64,000 bases of DNA from Petrolisthes cinctipes (GCA_033782935.1 JAWQEG010000062.1:11054001-11118000), one strand, 5' to 3'; positions 40,636 to 53,638 are shown, counted from the first letter of the stretch. Notes: generated by a model not told the origin, from the letters alone. A program made the numbers and translations.

Positions 40636-41069
40636 CCAAAAATATCGAATTTTCGGGGGTTTTGAGCCAGAATTTGGGATATAACCGGGTACAGAGGATG
40701 CATGTACATATCGACTTTTTGCACCTAAAATATCGATTTAAAGCATGTTTTGGGTCTGTATCTTGAAAACATTCTAGCAAAGAGTAGAAATGTACAGGTC
40801 GCTTCTGGGACCCAAAAATATCGAATTTTCTGGTGTTTTGAGCCTGAATTTAAGATATAACCGGGTACAGAGAATGCATACACATATTGACTTTGTGCAC
40901 TTAAAATATCATTTTTCAGCATGTTATGGGCCTGCAATTTAAAAACACTCTATCACGGAGTATGCATGTACAGATCGCTTCTGGGACACAAAAATATCGA
41001 ATTTTCGGAGTTTTGAGCCTGAATTTGAGATATAAACGATTACAGAAGATGCATGTACATATCGACTTT

Positions 41070-41865
41070 TTGCACCTAAAATATCGATTTTGAGCATGTT
41101 TTGGGTCTGTATCTTGAAAACTTTCTAGCAAGAAGTAGGCATGTACAGATTGCTTCTGGGACCCAAAAATATCGACTTTTCGAGTGTTTTGAAAATGAAT
41201 TTGGGATATAGACGGGTACAGAAGATGCATACACATATTGACTTTGGGCAGCTAAAATATCGATTTTCAGCATGTTTTAGGCCTGTATTTTGAAAATACT
41301 CTAACACGGAGTATGCATGTACACATTGCTTTTGGGACCCAAAAATATCGAATAGTCGGGTGTTTTGAGTCTGAATTTGAGATATAAACGGGTACAGAAG
41401 ATGCATGCACATATCAACTTTGGCCACCCAAAATATCGATTTTGAGCATGTTTTGGACCTGTATTTTTAAAATACTCTAACACTGAGTAGACACGTACAG
41501 ATCGCTTCTGGAACCCAAATAAATCGAATTTTAGGGTGTTCTGTGCTTGAATTTGAGATATGAACGGATACAGAAGATGCATGCACATATCGACTTTGGG
41601 CACCTAAAATATCGATTTTGAGCATGTTTTGGGCCTGTATTTTGAAAATACTATAACACGGTGTAGACATGTACAGATCGCTTCTGGGACACAAAAATAT
41701 CGATTTTTTGGGTGTTTTGAGCCTGAATTTGAGATATAAACGGGTACAGAAGATGCATGCACATTTCGACTTTGGCACCCAAAATATCGATTTTTAGTAT
41801 GTTTTGGGCGTATAATTTGAAAATATTCTAGCACTGAGTAGGCATGTACAGATCGCTTCTGGGAC
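41070..41865 (+). repeat. 7-monomer repeat (1,230 bp), copy 2
   Basis: Partner of 39,840-40,635, with the same b-c-d-e-a cycle. Differences include CGAATAGTCGGG near 41,350 (CGAATATTCGGG in copy 1) and TTCTGTGCTTG near 41,540. After about 41,865 it switches to TTTTCTGGTGTTTTG rather than TTTTCGGGGG. Confidence 0.8.
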
Positions 41866-42811
41866 CCAAATATATCGAATTTTCTGGTGTTTTGAACCTT
41901 AATTAGGGATATTCACGGGTACAGAAGATACATACACATATTGACTTTGGGCACATAAAATATCGATTTTCAGCATGTTTTGGGCCTGTATTTTAAAAAC
42001 ACTCTAACACGGAGTATGCACGTACAGATCGCTTCTGGGACCCAAAAATATTGAATTTTCTGGTGTTTTGAGCCTGAATTTGAGATATAAATGGGTACAG
42101 AAGATGCATGCACATATCGACTTTAGGCACCCAAAATATCGATTTTGAGCATGTTTTGAGCCTGAATTTTTAAAATACTCTAACACTGAGTAGACACGTA
42201 CAGATCGCTTCTGGGACCCAAATAAATCGAATTTTCAGGTGTTCTGAGCCTGAATTTGAGATATAAACGGGTACAGAAGATGCATGCACATTTCGACTTT
42301 TTGCACCTAAAATATCGATTTTGAGTATGTTTTGGGTCTGTATCTTGAAAACATTCTAGCAAGAAGTAGGCATGTACAGATTGCTTCTGGGACCCAAAAA
42401 TATCGAATTTTTTAATGTTTTGAATCTGAATTTGGGATATAGACGGGTACAGAAGATGCATACACATATTGACTTTGAGCAGCTAAAATATCGATTTTCA
42501 GCATGTTTTAGGCATGTATTTTGAAAATACTCTAAAACAGAGTATGCATGTACACATTGCTTTTGGGACCCAAAAATATCGAATATTCGGGTGTTTTGAG
42601 TCTGAATTTGAGATATAAACGGGTACAGAAGATGCATGCACATATCGACTTTGGCCACCCAAAATATCGATTTTGAGCATGTTTTGGGCCTGTATTTTTA
42701 AAATACTCTAACACTGAGTAGACACGTACAGATCGCTTCTGAAACCCAAATAAATCGAATTTTAGGGTGTTCTGAGCCTGAATTTGAGATATGAACGGAT
42801 ACAGAAGTTGT

Positions 42812-45450
42812 ATGCACATATCGACTTTGGGCACCTAAAATATCGATTTTGAGCATGTTTTGGGCCTGTATTTTGAAAATACTATAGCACGGTGTAGACA
42901 TGTACAGATCGTTTCTGGGACACAAAAATATCGATTTTTTGGGTGTTTTGAGCCTGAATTTGAGATATAAACGGGTACAGAAGATGCATGCACATATCGA
43001 CTTTGGCACCCAAAATATCGATTTTTAGTATTTTTTGGGCGTATAATTTGAAAATATTCTAGCACTGAGTGCCAGGCATGTACAGATCGCTTCTGGGACC
43101 CAAAAATATCGAATTTTCGAGTGTTTTGAATCTGAATTTGGGATATAGACGGGTACAGAAGATGCATACACATATTGACTTTGGGCAGCTAAAATATCGA
43201 TTTTCAGCATGTTTTAGGCCTGTATTTTGAAAATACTCTAAAACAGAGTATGCATGTACACATTGCTTTTGGGACCCAAAAATATCGAATATTCGGGTGT
43301 TTTGAGTCTGAATTTGAGATATAAACGGGTACAGAAGATGCATGCACATATCGACTTTGGGCACCCAAAATATCGATTTTGAGCATGTTTTGGGCCTGTA
43401 TTTTGAAAATACTCTAGCACGGTGTAGACATGTACAGATCGCTTCTGGGACACAAAAATATCGATTTTTTGGGTGTTTTCAGCCTGAATTTGAGATATAA
43501 ACGGGTACAGAAGATGCATGCATATATCGACTTTGGCACCCAAAATATCGATTTTTAGAATGTTTTAGGCGTATAATTTGAAAATATTCTAGCACTGAGT
43601 AGGCATGTACAGATCGCTTCTGGGACCCAAATATACCGAATTTTCTGGTGTTTTGAACCAGAATTAGGGATATACACGGGTACAGAAGATGCATACACAT
43701 ATTGACTTTGGGCACATAAAATATCGATTTTCAACATGTTTTGGGCCTGTATTTTAAAAACACTCTAACACGGAGTATGCACGTACAGATCGCTTCTGGG
43801 ACCCAAAAGCATTGAATTTTCGGGTGTTTTGAGCCTAAATTTGAGATATAAACGGGTACAGAAGATGCATCCACATATCGACTTTGGGCACCCAAAATAT
43901 CGATTTTGAGCATGTTTTGGGCCTGAATTTTTAAAATACTCTAACACGGAGTAGACACGTACAGATCGCTTCTGGGACCCAAATAAATCGAATTTTCGGG
44001 AGTTCTGAGACTGAATTTGAGATATAAACGGGTACAGAAGATGCATGCACATATCGACTTTGGGCACCTAAAACATCGATTTTGAGCATGTTTTGGGCCT
44101 GTATTTTAAAAATACTATAACACGGTGTAGACATGTACAGATCGCTTCTGGGACACAAAAATATCGATTTTTTGGGTGTTTTGAGCCTAAATTTGAGATA
44201 TAAACGGGTACAGAAGATGCATGCACATATCGACTTTGGCACCAAAAATATCGATTTTTAGTATGTTTTGGGCGTATAATTTGAAAATATTCTAGCACTG
44301 AGTAGGCATGTACAGATCGCTTCTGGGATCCAAATATATCGAATTTTCTGTTGTTTTGAACCAGAATTATGGATATACACGGGTACAGAAGATGCATACA
44401 CATATTGACTTTGGGCAGCTAAAATATCGATTTTCAGCATGTTTTAGGCCTGTATTTTGAAAATACTCTAACACGGAGTATGCATGTACACATTGCTTTT
44501 GGGACCCAAAAATATCGAATATTCGGGTGTTTTGAGTCTGAATTTGAGATATAAACGGGTACAGAAGATGCATGCACATATCGACTTTGGGCACATAAAA
44601 TATCGATTTTCAGCATGTTTTGGGCCTGAATTTTTAAAATACTCTAACACTGAGTAGACACGTACAGATCGCTTCTGGGACCCAAATAAATCGAATTTTC
44701 GGTTGTTCTCAGCATGAATTTGAGATATGAACAGGTACAGAAGATGAATGCACATATCGACTTCGGGCACCTAAAATATCGATTTTGAGCATGTTTTGGT
44801 CCTGTATTTTGAAAATACTCAAACACGGTGTAGACATGTACAGATCGCTTCTGGGACACAAAAATATCGATTTTTTGGCTGTTGTGAGCATGAATTTGAG
44901 ATATAAACGGGTACAGAAGATGCATGCACATATCGACTTTGGCACCCAAAATATCGATTTTTAGTATGTTTCGGGCGTATAATTTGAAAATATTCTAGTA
45001 CTGAGTAGGCATGTACAGATCGCTTCTGGGACCCAAAAATATCGAATTTTCGGGTGTTTTGAGCCAGAAATTGGGATATAACCGGGTACAGAGGATGCAT
45101 GCACATATCGACTTTTTGCACCTAAAATATCGATTTTGAGCATGTTTTGGGTCTGTATCTTGAAAAAATTCTAGCAAGGAGTAGGCATGTACAGATCGCT
45201 TCTGGGACCCAAAATTATCGATTTTTCGGGTGTTTTGAGCCTGAATTTGAGATATAAACGGGTACAGAAGATGCATGCACATATCGACTTTGGCCACCCA
45301 AAATATCGATTTTGAGTATGTTTTGGGCCTGTATTTTGAAAATACACTAACACGGAGTATGCATGTACAGATCGCTTCTGGGACCCAAAAATATTGATTT
45401 TTTGGGTGTTTTGAGCCGGAATTTGAAATATAAACGGGTACAGAAGATGC
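42812..45450 (+). repeat. 15-monomer HOR (2,639 bp), copy 1
   Basis: One full unit of 2,639 bp (15 monomers less 1 bp). The first 2,239 bp are repeated at 45,451-47,689, and I found no mismatch in the parts I compared. A 3-bp insertion (GAGTGCCAGGCATG near 43,070) occurs in both copies and nowhere else that I saw. Other shared rare features are GAAGATGCATCCACATATC, CTAAAACATCG and GGCTGTTGTGAGCATG. The last 400 bp (45,051-45,450) are the part without a downstream partner. Confidence 0.92.
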
Positions 45451-47689
45451 ATGCACATATCGACTTTGGGCACCTAAAATATCGATTTTGAGCATGTTTT
45501 GGGCCTGTATTTTGAAAATACTATAGCACGGTGTAGACATGTACAGATCGTTTCTGGGACACAAAAATATCGATTTTTTGGGTGTTTTGAGCCTGAATTT
45601 GAGATATAAACGGGTACAGAAGATGCATGCACATATCGACTTTGGCACCCAAAATATCGATTTTTAGTATTTTTTGGGCGTATAATTTGAAAATATTCTA
45701 GCACTGAGTGCCAGGCATGTACAGATCGCTTCTGGGACCCAAAAATATCGAATTTTCGAGTGTTTTGAATCTGAATTTGGGATATAGACGGGTACAGAAG
45801 ATGCATACACATATTGACTTTGGGCAGCTAAAATATCGATTTTCAGCATGTTTTAGGCCTGTATTTTGAAAATACTCTAAAACAGAGTATGCATGTACAC
45901 ATTGCTTTTGGGACCCAAAAATATCGAATATTCGGGTGTTTTGAGTCTGAATTTGAGATATAAACGGGTACAGAAGATGCATGCACATATCGACTTTGGG
46001 CACCCAAAATATCGATTTTGAGCATGTTTTGGGCCTGTATTTTGAAAATACTCTAGCACGGTGTAGACATGTACAGATCGCTTCTGGGACACAAAAATAT
46101 CGATTTTTTGGGTGTTTTCAGCCTGAATTTGAGATATAAACGGGTACAGAAGATGCATGCATATATCGACTTTGGCACCCAAAATATCGATTTTTAGAAT
46201 GTTTTAGGCGTATAATTTGAAAATATTCTAGCACTGAGTAGGCATGTACAGATCGCTTCTGGGACCCAAATATACCGAATTTTCTGGTGTTTTGAACCAG
46301 AATTAGGGATATACACGGGTACAGAAGATGCATACACATATTGACTTTGGGCACATAAAATATCGATTTTCAACATGTTTTGGGCCTGTATTTTAAAAAC
46401 ACTCTAACACGGAGTATGCACGTACAGATCGCTTCTGGGACCCAAAAGCATTGAATTTTCGGGTGTTTTGAGCCTAAATTTGAGATATAAACGGGTACAG
46501 AAGATGCATCCACATATCGACTTTGGGCACCCAAAATATCGATTTTGAGCATGTTTTGGGCCTGAATTTTTAAAATACTCTAACACGGAGTAGACACGTA
46601 CAGATCGCTTCTGGGACCCAAATAAATCGAATTTTCGGGAGTTCTGAGACTGAATTTGAGATATAAACGGGTACAGAAGATGCATGCACATATCGACTTT
46701 GGGCACCTAAAACATCGATTTTGAGCATGTTTTGGGCCTGTATTTTAAAAATACTATAACACGGTGTAGACATGTACAGATCGCTTCTGGGACACAAAAA
46801 TATCGATTTTTTGGGTGTTTTGAGCCTAAATTTGAGATATAAACGGGTACAGAAGATGCATGCACATATCGACTTTGGCACCAAAAATATCGATTTTTAG
46901 TATGTTTTGGGCGTATAATTTGAAAATATTCTAGCACTGAGTAGGCATGTACAGATCGCTTCTGGGATCCAAATATATCGAATTTTCTGTTGTTTTGAAC
47001 CAGAATTATGGATATACACGGGTACAGAAGATGCATACACATATTGACTTTGGGCAGCTAAAATATCGATTTTCAGCATGTTTTAGGCCTGTATTTTGAA
47101 AATACTCTAACACGGAGTATGCATGTACACATTGCTTTTGGGACCCAAAAATATCGAATATTCGGGTGTTTTGAGTCTGAATTTGAGATATAAACGGGTA
47201 CAGAAGATGCATGCACATATCGACTTTGGGCACATAAAATATCGATTTTCAGCATGTTTTGGGCCTGAATTTTTAAAATACTCTAACACTGAGTAGACAC
47301 GTACAGATCGCTTCTGGGACCCAAATAAATCGAATTTTCGGTTGTTCTCAGCATGAATTTGAGATATGAACAGGTACAGAAGATGAATGCACATATCGAC
47401 TTCGGGCACCTAAAATATCGATTTTGAGCATGTTTTGGTCCTGTATTTTGAAAATACTCAAACACGGTGTAGACATGTACAGATCGCTTCTGGGACACAA
47501 AAATATCGATTTTTTGGCTGTTGTGAGCATGAATTTGAGATATAAACGGGTACAGAAGATGCATGCACATATCGACTTTGGCACCCAAAATATCGATTTT
47601 TAGTATGTTTCGGGCGTATAATTTGAAAATATTCTAGTACTGAGTAGGCATGTACAGATCGCTTCTGGGACCCAAAAATATCGAATTTT
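45451..47689 (+). repeat. 15-monomer HOR (2,639 bp), copy 2, incomplete
   Basis: Same as 42,812-45,050. The copies part at 47,690, where this one reads CGAATTTTTGGG and the first reads CGAATTTTCGGG, and then enters GAGCCTGAATTTGAG rather than GAGCCAGAAATTGGG, a class switch. The high identity makes this one of the youngest events in the window. Confidence 0.92.
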
Positions 47690-48683
47690 TGGGTGTTTTG
47701 AGCCTGAATTTGAGATATAAACGGGTACAGAAGATGCATGCACATTTCGACTTTTTGCACCTAAAATATCGATTTTGAGTATGTTTTGGGTCTGTATCTT
47801 GAAAATATTCTAGCAAGAAGTAGGCATGTACAGATTGCTTCTGGGACCCAAAAATATCGATTTTTTGAGTGTTTTGAATCTGAATTTGGGATATAGACCG
47901 GTACAGAAGATGCATACACATATTGACTTTGGGCAGCTAAAATATCGATTTTCAGCATGTTTTAGGCCTGTATTTTGAAAATACTCTAACACGTAGTATG
48001 CATGTATACATTGCTTTTGGGACCCAAAAATATCGAATATTCGGGTGTTTTGAGTCTGAATTTGAGATATAAACGGGTACAGAAGATGCATGCACATATC
48101 GACTTTGGGCACCCAAAATATCGATTTTGAGCATGTTTTGAGCCTGTATTTTTAAAATACTCTAACACGGAGTAGACACGTACAGATCGCTTCTGGGACC
48201 AAAATAAATCGAATTTTCGGTTGTTCTGGGCCTGAATTTGAGATATGAACAGGTACAGATGATGCATGCACATATCGACTTCGGGCACCTAAAATATCGA
48301 TTTTGAGCATGTTTTGGGCCTGTATTTTGAAAATACTCAAACACGGTGTAGACATGTACAGATCGCTTCTGGGACCCCAAAATATCGAATTTTCGGGTGT
48401 TTTGAGCCTGAATTTGAGATATAAACGGGTACAGAAGATGCATAGTATCACATATCGACTTTGAACACTTAAAATATCGATTTTTAGCATGTTTTGAGCC
48501 TATATTTTGAAGACATTCTAGCACTGATTAGGCATGTACAGATCGCTTCTGGGACCCCAAAATATATAGAATTTTCGGGTGTTTTGGGCCTGAATTTGAA
48601 ATATAGACTTTGGGCAACTAAAATATTGATTTTCAGCATGTTTTGGGCCTGTATGTTGAAAATACTCTAACACGGAGTAGGCA

Positions 48684-49161
48684 TGTACAAATCGCTTCTT
48701 GGACCCCAAAACATCGTATTTTCGGGTGTTTTAAGCCTGAATTTGAGATATAAACAGGTACTGAAGATGCATACACATATCGACTTTTGGGCACCTAAAA
48801 TATCGATTTTGAGCATGTTTTGGGTCTGTATCTTGAAAACAGTCTAACTAGGAGTAGGCAAGTACAGATCGCTTCTAGGACCCAAAAATACCGATTTTTC
48901 GAGTGTTTTGAGCCTGAATTTGAGATATAAACGGGTACAGAAGATGCATGCACATATCGACTTTGGACACTTAAAATATCGATTTTTAGCATGTTTTGAG
49001 CCTATATTTTGAAAACATTCTAGCACTGAGTAGGCATGTACAGATCGCTTCTGGGACCGAAAAATATCGAACTTTCGGGTGTTTTGTGGTTGATTTTGAG
49101 ATATAAACGGGTGCAGAAGATGCATACACATATTGACTTTGGGCACCTAAAATATCGATTT
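48684..49161 (+). repeat. Domain II block P, copy 1
   Basis: About 478 bp recurring at 53,161-53,638 (offset 4,477) and 57,560-58,037 (a further 4,399). Markers: CTTGGACCCCAAAACATCG, AACAGGTACTGAAGATGC, AACAGTCTAACTAGGAG and GTTTTGTGGTTGATTTTG. The right flank differs here: it runs on into GTATTGGCCCTATATTTTG, whereas the other two run into a short monomer with CCTGTATCTGAGTAGG. Confidence 0.8.
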
Positions 49162-49720
49162 TAAGCATGTATTGGCCCTATATTTTGAATTTAATCTAGC
49201 ACTGGGTAAACATGTACAGAGCGCTTCTAAGACCCAAGAATACCAAATTTTCTGGTGTTTTGAGAATGAATTTGGGATATAAACGGGTACAGAAGATGCA
49301 TGCACATATCGACTTTCTTCACACAAAAAAACGATTTTCAGCATGTTTTGGACCTATATTTTAAAAATATTCAAACGCTGAGTAGGCATGTACATACCGC
49401 TTTTGGGACTCCAAAATATCGAATTATCGGGTGTTTTGAGCCTGAATTTGAGATATAAACGGGTACAGAAGATACATGCACATATCGACTTTAGACACTT
49501 AAAATATCGATTTTTAGCATATTTTGAGCCTATATTTTGAAAACATTCTAGCACTGAGTAGGCCTGTACAGATCGCTTCTGGGACCCCAAAATATCGAAT
49601 TTCCGGGTGTTTGGAACCTGAATTTGAGATATAAACGGGTACAGAAGATGCATGCACATATCGACTTTTGTGCACCTAAAAAATCGATTTTCAGTATGTT
49701 TTGGTCCTGTATTTTGAAAA
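49150..49720 (+). repeat. Domain II block Q, copy 1 (offset 10,041 bp)
   Basis: About 570 bp matched at 59,191-59,761. Markers: GTATTGGCCCTATATTTTG, CAGAGCGCTTCTAAGACCC, CTTTCTTCACACAAAAAAAC and TTCAAACGCTGAG. After 49,720 this copy has TATTCTAGCACTG, and the partner has TACTCTAACACGG. Confidence 0.75.
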
Positions 49721-51010
49721 TATTCTAGCACTGAGTAGGCATGTACAGATCGCTTCTGGGACCCCAAAATATCGAATTTTCGGGGGTTTTGAGCCTGAAT
49801 TTGAGATATAAACGGGTACAGAAGATGCATAGTATCACATATCGACTTTGAACACTTAAAATATCGATTTTTAGCATGTTTTGAGCCTATATTTTGAAAA
49901 CATTCTAGCACTGATTAGGCATGTACAGATCGCTTCTGGGACCCCAAAATATATAGAATTTTCGGGTGTTTTGGGCCTGAATTTGAAATATAGACTTAGG
50001 GCAACTAAAATATTGATTTTCAGCATGTTTTGGGCCTGTATTTTGAAAATACTCTAACACGGAGTAGGCATGTACAGATCGCTTCTGGGACCCCAAAATA
50101 TCGAAGTTTTGGGTGTTTTGAGCCTGAATTTGAGATATAAACGGGCACTGAAGATGCATGCACATATCGACTTTTAGGCACCTAAAATATCGATTTTGAG
50201 CATGTTTTGGGTCTGTATCTTGACAACATTCTAACTAGGAGTAGGCATATACAGATCGCTTCTAGGACCCAAAAATACCGAATTTTCGAGTGTTTTGAGC
50301 CTGAATTTGAGATATAAACGGGTACAGAAGATGCATGCACATATCGACTTTGGACACCTAAAATATCGATTTTTAGCATGTTTTGGGCCTGTATTTTGAA
50401 AATACTAAAACACGGAGTAGGCATGTACAGATCGCTTCTTGGACCCCAAAATATCGAATTGTCGGGTGTTTTGAGCCTGAATTTGATATATAAACGGGTA
50501 CTGAAGATGCATGCACATACCGACTTTTGGGCACCTAAAATATTGATTTTGAGCATGTTTTGGGTCTGTATCTTGAAAACATTCTCCCTAGGTGTAGGCA
50601 TGTACAGTTCGCTTCTAGGACCCAAAAATACCGAATTTTCGGGTGTTTTGAGCCTGAATTTGGGATATAAACGGGTACAGAAGATGCATGCACATATCGA
50701 CTTTAGACACTTAAAATATCGATTTTTAGCATGTTTTGAGCCTTTACTTTGAAAACATTCTAGCACAGAGTAGGCATGTACAGATCGCTTCTGGGACCCA
50801 AAAATATCGAATTTTCGGGTGTTTTGAGGTTGAATATTTTATATAAACGGGTGCAGAAGATGCATACACATATTGACTTTGGGCACCTAAACTAGCGATT
50901 TTCAGCATGCTTTGGGCCTGTATTTTGAAAATGCTCTAACACGGAGTAGGCATGTACAGATCGCTTCTGGGATCCCAAAATATCGAGTTTTCAGGTGTTT
51001 TTGGCCTGAA

Positions 51011-51030
51011 TTTGAGATATCGACTTTGGG
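51011..51030 (+). other. 147-bp monomer junction, representative of a domain II series
   Basis: TTTGAGATATCGACTTTGGG joins TTTGAGATAT straight to CGAC, losing the 29 bp that hold ACGGGTACAGAAGATGC. Equivalent junctions start near 48,601, 49,985, 51,331, 52,541, 54,231, 54,911, 55,415, 56,441, 56,761, 58,991, 59,841, 60,171, 61,201, 61,525 and 63,241. Some read GAAATATAGACTT. Nearly all have GGGCCTGAA or TGGCCTGAA just upstream where full-length monomers have GAGCCTGAA, which suggests one founder monomer. Confidence 0.85.
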
Positions 51031-51705
51031 CATTTAAAATATCGATTTTTAGCATGTTTTGGGCCTATATTTTGAAAATAATCTGGCACTGAGTAGGCAT
51101 GTACAAATCGCTTCTGGGACCCAAAAATATCGAATTTTCGGGTGTTTGGAGTCTGAATTTGAGATATAAACGGGTACAGAAGATGCATGCACATATCGAC
51201 TTTTGGGCACCTAAAAGATCGATTTTCAGTATGTTTTGGGCTTGTATTTTGAGAGAACTCTAACAAGGAGTAGCCATGTACAAATCGCATCAGGGACCCC
51301 AAAATATCGAATTTTCGGGTGTTTTGGGCCTGAATTTGAGATATCGACTTTGGGCACCTAAAATATCGATTTTTAGCATGTTTTGGGCCTATATTTTTAA
51401 AAATATTATAGCACTGAGTAGGCATGTACAGATCGCGTCTGGGACCCCAAAATATCGAATTTTCAGGTGTTTTGAGCCTAAATTTGAGATATAAACGGGT
51501 ACAGAAGATGCATGCACATATCGACTTTTGGGCTCCTAAAATATCGATATTTAGCATGTTTTTGGTCTGTATCTTGAAAATATTCTTACTAGGAGTAGGC
51601 ATGTACAGATCGCTTCTAGGACCAAAAAATACCGAATTTTCGGGTGTTTTGAGCCTGAATTTGAGATATAAACGGGTACAGAAGATGCATGCACATATCG
51701 ACTTT

Positions 51706-52005
51706 TTGCACCTAAAATATCGATTTTGAGCATGTTTTGAGTCTGTATCTCGAAAACATTCTAGCAAGAAGTAGGCATGTACAGATTGCTTCTGGGACCC
51801 AAAAATATCTAATTTTCGAATGTTTTGAACCTGAATTTGGGATATAGACGGGTACAGAAGATGCATACACATATTGACTTTGGGCACATAAAATATCGAT
51901 TTTCAGCATGTTTTGGGCCTGTATTTTAAAAACACTCTAACACGGAGTATGCACGTACAGATCGCTTCAGGGACCCAAAAACATTGAATTTTCGGGTGTT
52001 TTGAG
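51706..52005 (+). repeat. Domain I-type island inside domain II
   Basis: Here the sequence returns to domain I classes: TTTTTGCACC, GGTCTGTATCTCG or CTTG with CAAGAAGTAGG and CAGATTGC (class b), then GGGCACATAAAATATCG, CAGCATGTTTTGGGCCTG, AAACACTCTAACACGGAG and GTATGCACG. The same b-then-ACATAAAATATCG pair is found in domain I near 4,090-4,350 and 7,440-7,690. Similar islands lie at about 52,735-53,060 and 57,136-57,420. Confidence 0.75.
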
Positions 52006-52734
52006 CCTGAATTTGGGATATAAACGGGTACAGAAGATGCATGCACATATAGACTTTAGACACTTAAAATATCGATTTTTAGCATGTTTTGAGCCTTTAC
52101 TTTGAAAACATTCTAGCACTGAGTAGGCATGTACAGATCGCTTCTGGGACCCAAAAATATCGAATTTTCGGGTGTTTTGAGGTTGAATATTTTATATAAT
52201 CGGGTGCAGAAGATGCATACACATATTGACTTTGGGCACCTAAACTAGCGATTTTCAGCATGCTTTGGGCCTGTATTTTGAAAATAATCTGGCACTGAGT
52301 AGGCATGTACAAATCGATTCTGGGACCCAAAAATATCTAATTTTCGGGTATTTGGAGTCTGAATTTGAGATATAAACGGGTACAGAAGATGAATGCACAT
52401 ATCGACTTTTGGGCACCTAAAAGATCGATTTTCAGTATGTTTTGGGCTTGTATTTTGAGAGAACTCTAACAAGGAGTAGCCATGTACAAATCGCATCAGG
52501 GACCCCAAAATATCGAATTTTCGGGTGTTTTGGGCCTGAATTTGAGATATCGACTTTGGGCACCTAAAATATCGATTTTTAGCATGTTTTGGGGCCTATA
52601 TTTTTAAAAATATTATAGCACTGAGTAGGCATGTTCAGATCGCGTCTAGGACCCCAAAATATCGAATTTTCGGGTGTTTTGAGCCTGAATTTGAGATATA
52701 AACGGGTACAGAAGATGCATGCACATATCGACTT

Positions 52735-53060
52735 TTTGCACCTAAAATATCGATTTTGAGCATGTTTTGAGTCTGTATCTTGAAAACATTCTAGCAAGAA
52801 GTAGGCATGTACAGATTGCTTCTGGGACCCAAAAATATCTAATTTTCGAATGTTTTGAACCTGAATTTGGGATATAGACGGGTACAGAAGATGCATACAC
52901 ATATTGACTTTGGGCACATAAAATATCGATTTTCAGCATGTTTTTGGGCCTGTATTTTAAAAACACTCTAACACGGAGTATGCACGTACAGATCGCTTCT
53001 GGGACCCAAAAACATTGAATTTTCGGGTGTTTTGAGCATGAATTTGAGATATAAACGGGT
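52735..53060 (+). repeat. Domain I-type island, second copy
   Basis: Same monomer pair as at 51,706-52,005, 1,030 bp downstream. The flanking block (51,270s against 52,477) pairs at 1,206 bp, so one monomer was lost between them. A one-base gain (CATGTTTTTGGGCC) lies near 52,938. Confidence 0.7.
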
Positions 53061-53160
53061 ACAGAAGATGCATGCACATATCGACTTTGAGCACCTAAAA
53101 TATCGATTTTGAGCATCTTTTGGGCCTATATTTTGAAAACATTCTAGCACTGAGTAGGCA

Positions 53161-53638
53161 TGTACAAATCGCTTCTTGGACCCCAAAACATCGTATTTTC
53201 GGGTGTTTTAAGCCTGAATTTGAGATATAAACAGGTACTGAAGATGCATACACATATCGACTTTTGGGCACCTAAAATATCGATTTTGAGCATGTTTTGG
53301 GTCTGTATCTTGAAAACAGTCTAACTAGGAGTAGGCAAGTACAGATCGCTTCTAGGACCCAAAAATACCGATTTTTCGAGTGTTTTGAGCCTGAATTTGA
53401 GATATAAACGGGTACAGAAGATGCATGCACATATCGACTTTGGACACTTAAAATATCGATTTTTAGCATGTTTTGAGCCTATATTTTGAAAACATTCTAG
53501 CACTGAGTAGGCATGTACAGATCGCTTCTGGGACCGAAAAATATCGAACTTTCGGGTGTTTTGTGGTTGATTTTGAGATATAAACGGGTGCAGAAGATGC
53601 ATACACATATTGACTTTGGGCACCTAAAATATCGATTT
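53161..53638 (+). repeat. Domain II block P, copy 2
   Basis: Matches copy 1 closely. It is followed by a ~158-bp monomer (CCTGTATCTGAGTAGG near 53,660). Confidence 0.8.

Larger units (their letters stand above)
1..48370 (+). repeat. Domain I: regular 175-177-bp monomers in ordered classes
   Basis: Monomers here keep their length with very few exceptions (8,801; 11,010; 11,683). They sort into recurring classes by diagnostic bases. Class a: GGGCGTATAATTTG then GAGCCAGAAATTGGG. Class b: GGTCTGTATCTTG, CAAGAAGTAGG, CAGATTGC. Class c: TTAGGCCTGTATTTTAAAAA, GTATGCATG, CGAATATTCGGG. Class d: GTATTTTTAAAATAC, GTAGACACG, CCAAATAAATCG. Class e: ACGGTGTAGACATG, GGGACACAAAAATATCGAT. Class f: TTTTCGGCCTG. 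Class g: AAAATATAGATTTT with ACATTAACACGG. Class order is largely preserved along the domain, which shows that the unit of amplification was multi-monomer. The right edge is set by the first GGGACCCC variant near 48,371. Confidence 0.85.
49570..52005 (+). repeat. Domain II block R (~2.4 kb), copy 1
   Basis: Recurs at 55,000-57,435 (offset 5,430), and its middle part again at 59,922-61,842. Markers: GATGCATAGTATCACATATC, CATTCTCCCTAGGTG, GAATATTTTATATAAACGG and GAGAGAACTCTAACAAGG. Contains three 147-bp monomers (about 49,985, 51,017 and 51,337). The long minus-strand open frame 50,991-51,887 lies inside it and is a by-product of the repeat. Confidence 0.85.

Noticed and set aside
48601..48620. 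Transposon insertion or target-site duplication at length changes in domain II
   Set aside because: All length changes are losses or gains of a few to 30 bp inside monomers, explained by short direct repeats such as ATAT. No foreign sequence is present.
50991..51887. 298-codon minus-strand open frame (also 56,421-57,317; 258 codons at 61,178-61,954)
   Set aside because: It is made only of satellite monomers. 176 bp is not a multiple of three, so the same DNA motif is read in different frames in successive monomers. There is no domain, codon bias or gene context, and its repeat in three places follows from block duplication.
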